From positions 1 to 64,000 of the forward strand of contig JAOVVO010000158.1 of assembly GCA_028564675.1 (NCBI GenBank): 64,000 bases of DNA. Reading direction: 5' to 3'. The notes under the pieces were generated by a model, which was not told where the DNA came from, did no database searches, and worked only from the letters and a program-made list of their open reading frames with translations. Of the stretch, positions 10,301 to 21,474 are shown in pieces; position 1 is the stretch's first letter; every line of letters starts with the position of its first letter. Source of the DNA: Onchocerca lupi. Lineage: Eukaryota > Nematoda > Chromadorea > Rhabditida > Onchocercidae. Position numbers and translations under genes: made by a program.

Positions 10301-13178
10301 TTTGAAGAGACAGATCTACTGAGAAAAATTCAAAAGAAATGAGCTACCATGGTATATCCGCTAGTCATAGTGGCTGCAGGGGCTTCAACTGTTCGAAAGG
10401 AAGGTGGTATCAAATTCGGTGGCAATGCAAACGGCAACGGTCTCCCACGTTTATGATTTTCAATCAAATACATGCTTAAAAAAGTAACATGAAATTTATG
10501 GTTATCATATATACACTTGAAAAGTTAATACTTCGTTGGACTTTTCTGGATGAGTAGATTAAAAAGAATTACATCAAAGCAAACTGTTCTAAATTAAGCA
10601 TTCCATTCTTCTTCAGATCCACAAGTGACCAAAGTAATGCCAATGTATTCTGTTGTATACCTGTCGCCAGAAAAATATCCCGAACATCCGCACCCGAAAC
10701 AAATCCATCTTGATCAGTATCAGCCTGCAATGTCCAATAAGAATAATATAATTGCAAATTCCGTTTAATTTATATAACCTCATTGTAAATAAGATACTAT
10801 CTTTAATATACAATCCTGCCTACCGGAATAGAATTCGAATCAAAATAGCAATGGTTGAAATTAACTAATTAAAAAATTAAATGATCGAAAACAGAACTAG
10901 TAATGATTCTAGGCACTGAGAAGAAATAATCATTATTATACTGTGAGCAACAAAAATACCTGTTGAAAAGTAGCTTCATAACAAGCTGACTCCACTGGCC
11001 ATGCTGTGGCAGGTGATAACGAAAGTGATGGTGGCTGCAAAAAAGAAAAAAAATTAGAAACAATTTACTTACAATTTGTGGAGCTCAAAAACCTTTTGAG
11101 AAAATAAAACTAACAAAAAGAACGGGTGTGATAACGCTTGTTGGCTGGACGCTTTGTGATCGCATCCTTTCTGATCTTGATGTTTGTTGTTCAGAATCTT
11201 CCAAGGATACTACTGAGCCAGTTCTTTGATGACCAACGCCTCGTTCTGAAAAAATTCCAAAATTAGGAAATAATGTTTTGTAATTTCTCATGAAGTCAAA
11301 AAATGATGGTATTGGAATAAATCTTATTTTAATATTGAAAAAATCTTACGAGATACTGGAATCGGAGGAACACTTAAGGAAAACTGCACAAGTTCACGTT
11401 TTGTTGGGTGAATTAGAGATGGTGGTAGAACATTTGGTACTGGTTCTCCTTGCAAAGCACAATAAATCAAATGTAGTGCAACACACATTTCAATGCGATC
11501 AAACTTGCCATCCTGGAGAAAAATTGAAGCAAACATAACTTTAAAACATTCATTGTATGGACATATATCTTAGCATTAGTTTGGGATGAGATAATGATGG
11601 GCAAACTGGTAGACATGACGGGATCTTCAATATTAATGAATTTCAAAAAATTACTTTCCTGAGGAACATTAATCAATGAAGATATTTTAACGAACTCTAA
11701 TGACCTAGATTTCCCATTTAATAAACTCGATTCTAGCTGGTTTTGAATAAGTGAAACATTGATGCTGGCTAAGCATAACTAATCAATCATGTACATATTG
11801 GAATAATATTAAATTAGCTTTAGTGTTATCATTTACTAACCTTATCCATGTCTGCCAACTCCCATATCCTTGCCAATGATGTACTTGGAAGTCCTGAATT
11901 TAGTAGTACAGGACGTACCTGAAAACAGCTTAATAAAGGGAAAAATAAGGATAAAATTTTGCACGAAGATTGGTAAAACCAATACATTTTGTATGAATAA
12001 AAAAATTATAACTAAGATTAATTTTCCTTTAGCACTATTAAGTAAGTTATATCAATATCAATATCAGAATAGGTTCATAAATTTATAGAACGGAAAAAGA
12101 AAAATTAACTTCGGAATGTCAAATAATGCTATAACAATTCATATTGAGAAGTACTTGTGGAATCATAGAAATCTGAATCTTTTCAAAGAAGACATAAAGT
12201 TGAGCACAGTATCAGAAGACATTCTATAGTGGATTACACTAATATCCAAATAATCTTTCTGCCAAACAAATATACATTACCTTATTACCGGCTACTTTCC
12301 CTTCAACTGGATTCAAGCCATCAAAAATTGATTCGTATTTTGCCTGATCCATTGGACTGATTGCCCAACTCTCACTAAAATTGGCTGATGTAGCACTAAA
12401 ATTAGGTATAGATGGAGTAGCGGATCTCGATGCAAAAGACGGAGGCTCTAGTTTAAGCAGCAAAGAATTCCATGAAACAGGCTGTCCTTGTTGAGAAGCT
12501 GCTACCAACTTGAATGCAATAAAAGCACCAGTTTTATCCAAGCAACCTTTTCGATTGTAATCAGCTAATTCCCAGATCTGAATAAAGATTAAAAATGATT
12601 TTTAAAAAATTATCTTTGTTTCTATAATTTGCGCCAGTTATTTTGCAAAATATTTAGAATCCAAAAGTAGTGCAAGAATCTCTATTATACTTTGCTACTT
12701 GCCAATTGTCACTTTTTGGCGTTTCACAACAATTTTTATAGCAAAGCATAGCTAGATATGATATTTGTGTACTTTTAATTTAGTTCAGAAAGCAGAAAAA
12801 AAAACCTGGCCCAAAGTGGTAACAGATAAGTTGGATCGTTTCAAAAATGCTGCCGCTTCTTGTGCGGGCACCAAATCTTTTCCTCGCATATTCATCTGAA
12901 AATAACTCCGCAACTTAATTATTAGCTAAAATGTGATACAAAACTATAACTATGAAACTATTCAGTACAAGATATTTTGAAATGATTGAGAATGATCAAC
13001 TACACGATAAATCGAAGTGAATTTCCAAGAAAATGCTGACTGTCAAATTAACTTATTCTGACCAATGTTAAATCCTACAATAGATCATAAAATTAATTGA
13101 AAAAAGACAAACCTCTTTGTAAAAATTTTCGTAAATGTAAGTATATGGTTGTGAGATCGTAGCTGTTGAGAGATTCAT
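7337..13178 (-). CDS. ehs-1: EHS-1/EPS15-like endocytic adaptor (three EH domains, coiled coil, DPF tail)
   Basis: Sixteen exons, in transcript order: 13178-13113, 12895-12806, 12577-12281, 11918-11841, 11512-11350, 11245-11115, 11034-10960, 10724-10573, 10474-10348, 10134-9985 (or from 10131), 9688-9488, 8868-8743, 8361-8191, 7920-7851, 7716-7518, 7427-7337. They join to 728 aa. EH1 covers about residues 1-105 and EH2 about 123-225 (with WELADMDKDGKFD). EH3 covers about 285-375 and holds an EF-hand-type loop, DTDQDGFVSGAD. A long coiled coil covers about 395-610. The tail has five DPF motifs, the binding sites for the AP-2 alpha-adaptin ear. In the family, EH domains bind NPF peptides and the protein works at clathrin-coated pits, including synaptic vesicle recycling in C. 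elegans. No ubiquitin-interacting motif is visible. A possible extra in-frame exon lies at 8667-8629. The start is the first Met after a likely trans-splice acceptor. Confidence 0.93.
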
Positions 13179-13221
13179 CGCTTAATATTTAGACAGATGT
13201 TTTTGAACTTGTTTGAAATGT

Positions 13222-13223
13222 CT
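13222..13223 (-). promoter_or_regulatory. Candidate trans-splice acceptor of ehs-1
   Basis: On the minus strand a TTTTTCAG lies 43 nt before the ehs-1 ATG at 13178, with no coding sequence between. It could be an SL1 addition site or the acceptor of an unseen 5' UTR exon. Confidence 0.4.
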
Positions 13224-13442
13224 GAAAAATAACTTGATTCTGTTACGGTACTTTTCCTTCTGCAATATTTTTTTCAATTCTTTTAATTTCTCGTGATGAA
13301 TATTTTGAAAATTTCTGAAAGTATTTAGATCATACTCTAGCTAATCATCTTTTATACGCAATCCTTAATACATGAAATGAAATAAGCCGCAAACTTTAAG
13401 TTATTAATGGTAACAACACACATCCAACATCCATTTATTTAT

Positions 13443-13615
13443 TCTACCAGAAATTGAAACTCCAGAAAATATTTCATCCCGCCAGAAGTCAACTCTCGAG
13501 AATACCTCATCCTACCAGGAATTAATTTTCGAGAAAACGTTACCACGGGAATTTCACTCTCGAGATCAATTCTCGAGAATGTTGCATTTGCGTTGCATGC
13601 TTCCATTCTCGATAA
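13443..13615. repeat. Degenerate ~30-35 bp repeat carrying TCTCGAGA palindromes
   Basis: Units begin CCAGAA/CCAGGA/CACGGGAA. Most contain a copy of the palindrome TTCTCGAGAA or a one- or two-base variant: 13493-13500, 13527-13536, 13557-13565, 13570-13579 and 13606-13615. The cluster lies about 265-440 bp upstream of the ehs-1 start codon. Confidence 0.6.
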
Positions 13616-15148
13616 TTCAAAATTGCGAGGTCAAATATGGAATTGATAAAATGTTGCAGTGATCTGAATGAATTAAAAATGCTTACTCCATTCCAATTTA
13701 TTATATTTATATTACATATACATGATCTTTGACCAAAGCTATCAACGAATTAATGGACGACAAATTAATGCAACAATGAATCTGATTCATGTGCTTGAAA
13801 TTTTTAAGAAGCAAAAAAATAACTTTGGTAATTGAGTGGTCGGGGTTATTGGATGACCTGATTACTGTCGTCTTGTACACTTCATCATTCAGCGAATAAT
13901 ATATCATATTTTTGCAATTTTCACATAGACGTCAGTTTTAAAAATGTAGATTCACTACTGAATGACCTTCTTGAAGTTCATTATTTCCGATATTCTATAG
14001 CATAAAATATCTTTCACAAAAAATAAAAAATTTCATTGATAAGAATATGAAATTAATAAAATTTGGAAATTTCCACTGGAAAGAATATGAAATTACTAAA
14101 ACTTTACTTGGAAGCTTTGATCAATAGCAGAAAACTTGTATAATATACGTAAGAAGTACTTCAGGCGGAAATTGCATGCAGCGAAACAACTTACTAGAAA
14201 AACCTACATTATATGAGTTGCATTGCAGCGTGCATGTAAGCTTGCATGGCACATGCACAATATCAACATGCAATACAATCAGAGCAAACGAACACGAAGC
14301 AGTTTGTCCAATAACATATATGATATCATATCATATCATATGCTGACGTATTTCTTATCACAACTGATGACACCCTTACATTTGTTTTCGCAAAATATAA
14401 CGATAGGTTTGCAATTGTGCATGTAAAAAGCATGCAGCACCAAAACATGAATGGCTTCTGATGGCGAATGATTTCTGATCATTGCTTCTGATAGCGAATG
14501 GCTTCTGATGATACATCTGGCAATGATAAATTTTGTAGCTTTTTTTATCTATCAAAAGCACTACTTTTAGCTCATTATATTTGTATATGATAATCGTAAT
14601 TTTACATGTGGCTTGATATCCTGTTTATGTGTCTGTTTACGTGAATTTTTTCTTCTTTGAAGAAAAGAGTTAGTATTAGTGAAAAATAAGAATTTACGAT
14701 TTGAGTCGAATTGGTGAATGTGTGGACAATTAATTTTTATATTTATTGTTAATACTGCAAATAATTGATGACAGAATAATATATAGAATAGAAAATTAAG
14801 AAGTAGAAGTTTATAAAATCAAAATTATAACAGTCGAGGATTAACAAATCGAAGAATTAAGGTCGAAAACACAACAGTTTACAGCAGTTACAAGTTTCAT
14901 TTACAACCGTCGAAATTTACCGAAGTCGAGTTTGTCACACTGGCACTAGCCAAAACCAATTTTTAGAATAAGTCTTCCATCCTAGATAAGCAGGTGTGGC
15001 TTGTAGAATACAAAAAAGAGAAATACATAGCTTTCTCATGCTATGTAAGAGATTGGTATGAGGAAAGATATAATTTTTGTAGTAATTAGCATGTCGGATG
15101 TGAAGAATTTTACATGTTACATGATTATTATACCGGATGTTACATGTG

Positions 15149-15270
15149 AATTGGATAAACTTCTGGATAAACTTTCAAAATTGGAATTGGATAAATTGGA
15201 ATTGGATAAACTGAATTGGATAAACTGAATTGGATAAACTGGATAAATTGGAATTGGATAAACTTTCAAA
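15149..15270. repeat. Minisatellite based on GAATTGGATAAACT
   Basis: About eight units of 10-14 bp built from TTGGATAAACT/TTGGATAAATTGGAA, ending in a duplicated TTGGATAAACTTTCAAA block. Confidence 0.85.
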
Positions 15271-15994
15271 TAACTTCTTTTTTGTAGTGTAAATATTTTG
15301 AAATAGAAAAGTCATTTTAGAAAAAATATTTCAGGTTTTCCGACAGTTGACGCATGCAGTTTACGTACGAAATTGACATTTATCCTTTTACAGTTAGCCA
15401 ATTTTTTTAAGTATTGTATTGGCTTGCTATGCTTCTTTGTGACCACACGCAATCGACGTACGCAATTGACGTATGACGTTTATTCTTTCACGGCTACCCA
15501 ATTTTTTACGCCTTTTACAAGAATAAGAAGGTATAATTTGATCAAGAATATCTTCCAAATAAGCAGGTATAATTTGATCAAGATCAAGAATATCTTTTTG
15601 ATGCATTTCAGAAAAATGACGACATGAGCTTTTATTAAAATTTCCAAATATGAATTTAAAAAAACCCAAGAACAAAATATATCTAATCGTTACGTTGTGA
15701 AATTTTTATTCATCATTTTTAAATAAGTTTCAAAATTGTTGACAAGGAAGAGACAAAATCGATATTTTAGAAATTTTGATAATTTTTACTAGATCTATAT
15801 ACTTTGCTTTCTCTCTAATAATAAAGTTGCCAATACGTTATCAGATGCTAGAACAAATCTATAAAATAAGCTTGAAAGTCAGAATTCGGTAGCGTTTTAT
15901 CAGAATTCTATCTTTTGAATAAAATATGAATGCATGCTGTATAGCAAATACAATTTGAAAATAGTATTATTAAGAAATAATATTTAAAGCCATT

Positions 15995-18235
15995 TCAATT
16001 CTGTTTTCGAAGTGTTTTCATCTCACTTCTTATTTCCATTTTAATATCGCATGTACCTTCGATTTCTGCTGTTGACCAATCATTTTCGATCCATGCAAAC
16101 ATTAAATTGCATTCCTGTTTAAAAAAATTTTAATATATAAATAGGATATTTAAAAGATTAAAACAGGAAGAAGCTATAAAAGGATAAATTTCCTTGAGAG
16201 ATTATAAAGTCAAGAATTAAAGATCATTATGAAATTCTGACATCTGAAGCTACCTAACAACGAGTTAATTCTCATTAAGTTTCCTTGAGAGAATTTCAGA
16301 TCAAGAATTGAAGATTATCAAGAGATTCTGGCATCTGAAGCTATCAAATTTACATAATATCAAATAACCTGGCGTTGCGATAATGGAGTTTCCAATACAC
16401 AGTTTTTCAAAGCACTTAATGCCACCGTCTGCAAAAAAGTGAGCAACAATTTAAATCAATTTAAAAGTATAGGATTAATTTTTCTCTACTAATTATGCAT
16501 CAATGTTTTCATTATCATACGATAAATATGAAAAATCGGAAAAAGAAAAGATAATCTTTGATTAATTGCTACGCACATTTTTGTTGCACAAACTCCTTGC
16601 ATTTACTGGGAAATAATTATAAGTGGCATAGTATTTTCTCGTACGTCTGTTATAATTTCGTACTACTGTCGCTCTGAATGGATGTCCTGAAATTTATAGT
16701 CCAGAAAAGTGGCGAAAATTTAAAAAATTTTCAGACAACATAAAAATTCCATACCTGGTATTGGTATCCACCAATTAGTTTCAGAATGAGGCAATTTCGA
16801 ATTCGTATATAGCGTTCCTGATTTGTATATTATTTGCTGAAATAATCTTATAGATAATAATGATAAGATCAACATTCTACTACTATTATTATTATTACTA
16901 TTATTATTTATTACTTTTTTTTATTTATCACTTATTATTATTTATTATTATTTACCATTTATTATTATTTATTATTGTTATTCAAAAAGTCCAGTGCATA
17001 CATTCTGTACAAACCAATAATGGTACCTCATGTGACACATGAACAATGGATTCAAATGTAAAATATAGTACAACTTTCTCCCTACTATTGATTGTTTGGA
17101 TCAATATATAAATCTTCCTTTATTTGTCTTTATCTTATCAGCATACAAATAATCATCAATTATCATCTTTATTAGTATACAAATCTTTCTTTATTTGGAT
17201 TAGTATATAAATTTTCCTAAGCCATTTCTACTTGAAGAAGTTAATTTACACATACGTAAACAATTATTGTCTTTTGATATATATCACGTTTATTGATGAT
17301 TTGATGCAATTTCGCTTAACGAACTACTACTGAAAATTATCCTCACTTTTCTATCTTCATCCAATTTCGCATTTTGTTAAATTTACATTAAATATTTGAT
17401 CTACAATGAGCTTCTACATCAAAGTATCCCAAACTTGAGAGCCGAGTATAGTAATTTTATAAATTCATGTAAAACAGTCAGTAATCCTTCCGAGAAAGAG
17501 AAGTTTGGAAAGCATGGGAGAGAAGCATTAGGAATTGTTAGGTAGGAATATAAAACCTAGAACTTAATTAATCGGAGAATTCCAGCGTATCTGTATCATT
17601 TACAAAGTTTCTTTCATTTTCCTGTCATTTATCGATCGAATTATTGCTAATCATAGTTACTGTATATTAGTACAGTATCCCTTATTTTGAATTATTTCCT
17701 TATCTTTATATTCCATTTGTAAATCTTAATTTTCTTTAAAGATATTCTTTGACTTGAAAATCTTTCGATTAGATTTTTTTTTCAGTTTACATAAGATGAT
17801 ATCACTGATAAGGTACTTAATCATATCATCTGCTTGAAGTTTTGTACCATCTATTATGATTAAAAGCAATATCATTATTAAGAATATTAGAAGGCAATTA
17901 GAGCAAATGTCATCTGGTAAACATCACTGCCAACTAGACATTAGAAATACTAATATGATCACAAAAGCACTATCATATCAAACATGGCATTAACAATATA
18001 TCATAATTCTTTCTGAGAATTAAAAGAACTGAGTCTTTATTTTTATTTTTTTGAACTATGCTAAATTAGCTAGAAGTAATTAAAAAAAAAAAAGAACAAT
18101 ATAAAAAAGATACAAATTTGAAGATACCTGTAATGTGCTGTCGTTATCGGATACAGGAACTTTCTTGTTTAGACTTCCTCCGCTTACTTGTTCGACAATA
18201 AATAGCGAATATAATACAAATAAGAATAACCACAT
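15995..18235 (-). CDS. Unrecognised small secreted protein, four cysteines
   Basis: Five exons (18235-18128, 16836-16755, 16686-16577, 16428-16369, 16114-15995) join in phase to 159 aa with good GT-AG borders, so I treat it as a real gene. The N-terminus is a clear signal peptide (MWLFLFVLYSLFIVEQVSGG). An in-frame ATG at 18286 would add 17 residues, but the hydrophobic core sits best after 18235. The mature part has four cysteines (LCNKN, NCVLE, ECNLM, TCDIK), possibly two disulfides, a basic stretch NYNRRTRKYYATYNYFP, one N-glycosylation sequon (NDS) and a tryptophan-rich patch NWWIPIP. I do not recognise the family. Intron 1 is long (1,291 bp) and carries a TTA microsatellite. The likely fate is secretion; function is unknown. 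Confidence 0.65.
16877..16981. repeat. TTA/TAT microsatellite
   Basis: Roughly 100 bp of imperfect ATT/TTA triplets inside intron 1 of the orphan secreted gene. Confidence 0.9.
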
Positions 18236-21200
18236 CCTGTAAATCCTATCGATTTTTATTTTGAATCCACAAATTGAAACTTCCAAAAACAGAAAAGCTG
18301 TGATTCTAAAGAAAGGAAAGAAGAAGTTGGCGAAATTCGAAAGATGTATTGGGACAAAATGAATGCATTTGTAAATATTCGAATCTTTATAGCATTTATT
18401 TTTGTTCTATGACATGAATTTTTTATCTTTAACTTTCATTCGCAAATTTGCAATTATGAATTAATGCGATCCTAAAAGTCTGTAAAATGTAAAATGCAAA
18501 TTAGATATTGATTGGTTAATTTCGTTTAATTTTATAGTGATCCTCAGTATCTCCGCGTAGTTTCGAAAGTTAGCAAAATTTTTCCCGGAATGAAGATTCG
18601 TTCAATTTTTGCAGAAATTTTTCTCTTTCAACTTGAAAATAACACAAAAATAATAAAGCGAGAACAATACTTGAAGCAAATAAGACGAGATAGAAAGGAA
18701 GAAAAAATAGCAAATTTATTGATAAGATCAATCGCACAAAGATCACAGCCAATATGTTTGTTTCAAAGCAACAATAATTAGTTCTGTGATGGCGATGGAC
18801 AAATTAGTTAGATGATCTCCAGATTTCGCCAATATTTCCCAGCAATATGACCTTTTGACATTCCTATATATAACTAATTACATCTTTCGGATTTTTCCGA
18901 TACTCAATTTTACAAAATTTTCAAAAAATAATTTAAATTTTTCCTACTCTTGAGAAACGAATCATGATGAAATTTCTCTACTCTCTTTACCCTATCGTGT
19001 TAAATCTTTTTGAGAAAAAAAAGGATTCTTCTGAAATGCAATTTAAAAAAAAAAAAAAAAAGTTAAAATATATTAAAATGAAAAGGAAAAGGAAATTATC
19101 AAAGAGTTAGTCATCTGGAAAGCAATTATTTATTAGATATTCTCAGATGAAATCTTTCTTATCCATCGAATAAGCTGCATATTTTCATCTGCTGACATTC
19201 ATTGGTCGAAAATATAAACATTCAAATGATCGATCCCATCAATCAATCATTATTGCAAAGACAGTGAGTCTTTAAAAAGACAAATATCTAAATGAAAAAA
19301 TTTATTGGAAACTAGGCTTCGCATGATCGATCCAGCTAGTCCAAAAGTTCTTAAACACGCGCCTATTCGAATGCAACGCTGTGTCAAATTTTCAAATCAA
19401 TCGATGAAGAACTTGAAATGTGTAAAAATGAACAATGCAAAAAGTGGAGGTGGTCAAAAAATTCACTCTGCTCATTTACTTTTACCTTCACAAGTGTGAT
19501 AGGTAAAAAAAAAGTAGTATATTTATTCGAAAAAAAGAAAAAACACGTGCCTATTCGAATGTAACACTGTGTCAAATTTTCATATCAATCGATGAAGAAC
19601 TTGGAATGCTGTATCGTAAGTAACAACATTTACATTTTTTTTTGCATAGATATATTTCTTTTAAGCTATATCCAGCTTAGATAACGGCTAACTATTCATG
19701 GGTATTTTTGATGGGTAAATAATGAATTATTGTATTTGAAGTAAAAATATGTCATCACTAGAGATGGTTTTCATCAGTGAAACAAGGAAATCAATAAGGT
19801 CAAAAGAATGTTAACATATTTTCAATCTTGTCATTTTGATGATTACTGGAATACGACGGGATGGCATTTTAGTACTTTATGGATGAAAGGTTAGCATGAC
19901 CTTTAATTCTAATTTTCTATTTCATTAGTGCTATTTTGGTGGTTTTTTTTTTATTGTAATTATATTTAATTGTTTTGTTTTGTTATTTTAAAAGTACTTC
20001 TATTTCATACATATATTAATCACAATGTTGGAAATGTTTTCGTGAAGTTATATTGATAACAACATTTTCCAACTGAAGATCTGATTGAAAAGCAAAACTG
20101 TCTGAAGAAGAAAGTCAGGAAATTTCTTGTTTTTATCACAACAGTCAGTGCCAAATGTGTAAACAAAAACGTTGAGTCGAGTTCATTTATTATATAATTT
20201 TCAGGTAAAAATTATACAAATAAAAAGATGGAAAAAGGAAATGATCGGGATATAGTAAATTCGGAAAAGTTGATGGTAAATTCATCGTATAACCGATAAT
20301 CATAAATATAACCCTCGCATTTCAACGTAACAAAAAAAAAAATTATTCTTTTTTTCATTAATGAAATTCTTCCAAAATTTTAGTACTATATATTTTGGAC
20401 TAATTTAAATTGATAAAAATTATTGTATGAAGCTTTTTTATAGTTTGCACTCGAAAAATGAAAGTTAAATTTTTTTCATATTTTGTATTGTGAAAATCTC
20501 GACAAGATTGTTGGATAATTTCCTGTTCATAAAGAAATATGATAATAAGAGAAAAAAAAGATGCTGATAAAAAAAAATTCAGCGAATGCCATTACTTATC
20601 CAAGTAAAGAATAGAAAGCAAGAAAGCAAGCATGGTAATAAGAAAAAAAGCAAATTACGAAAATAGCAATCCGGAAAATCTTTTTAGCGGCTGAAATCAA
20701 AAGGATTGATAAAATTTCCAAACGATGACAATGATAAAAAGGATGATGCAAGTGGCAGTCAGTTACAGATGAAGTAAAGCAGTTTCTTCTCACTTAAATA
20801 TATTAATTGTTGACCCAATGAGATAATCAGGATAGTGTAAAATAAAAGATTTAGAGAGAATAAGTAAACAAGCTATCAATTCAGCTTAGATTAAGCATTA
20901 CAGGGAAGTCAGAAGTTAGCAGAAAAGTGTTCAATATTTAAAACCAAAAGTTAAAAAAACTATTTCTGCCAAGATAAAAAGTGAGAATAATCTTATCAGA
21001 GAATAATCATTTTTCATTTGTAAAAGAGCTATTTTATTAAAAGAACGATGTACAATGCAATAATTAGCCTCAAGTGAAGTAACTACTAAAACAAGCGTTA
21101 CTGTGAATCCACAAGAACAATTATGGGATTTTTATTTGGAATAAATATTCTATGAGCGATTTTTCCAACTTTTACGATTGAATGACTGGAAAATATGGAA

Positions 21201-21474
21201 TAAATGAAGAATGATGATAGCTAAGCTATAATTTTTGAACATTGAAAAAAACTTCGCTCTAATCAATTCGCCTTAAACAATTTTTGCATCCCTAAACTAC
21301 AACTTCAAAAAGAACCAGACAACTGACACTTCCACCATGTTGAAAAAGATCACCCTAACTTTTCCTTGAAAAAAAATTTTTTTTTTTTTTTTGCAAGAAA
21401 AAGTTAGAGAGATCTGGTGTCATGACATATTAGAATATCAGGAAAGGAAGTTTTTTGCCGTTGATAATCAAGTT
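18236..21474. other. Region between the orphan secreted gene and lec-1
   Basis: No gene is supported. It holds the upstream DNA of the orphan gene (18236 onward), A-tracts (about 19046-19061), the 68-bp duplication at 19353/19541, and the probable lec-1 3' UTR near 21400-21474. Confidence 0.6.
19353..19608. repeat. Two direct copies of a 68-bp sequence, 188 bp apart
   Basis: 19353-19420 and 19541-19608 differ at only about six positions. The first copy lies in an open plus-strand frame (APIRMQRCVKFSNQSMKNLK). The second has a stop at the matching glutamine codon. No intact gene could be built around either copy. Confidence 0.85.

Larger units (their letters stand above)
13179..15994. other. 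Region between ehs-1 and the orphan secreted gene
   Basis: It includes the presumed ehs-1 upstream DNA with a cluster of TCTCGAGA palindromes (13443-13615). A GCATG-rich stretch with several TTCTGAT repeats follows (about 14160-14520), then a 14-bp minisatellite (15149-15270) and short duplications (15360-15600). No coding region is supported. Confidence 0.6.

Noticed and set aside
17425..17445. CCCAAACTTGAG resembling SL1
   Set aside because: Only the partly palindromic core matches, with mismatches; the rest of the leader is absent.
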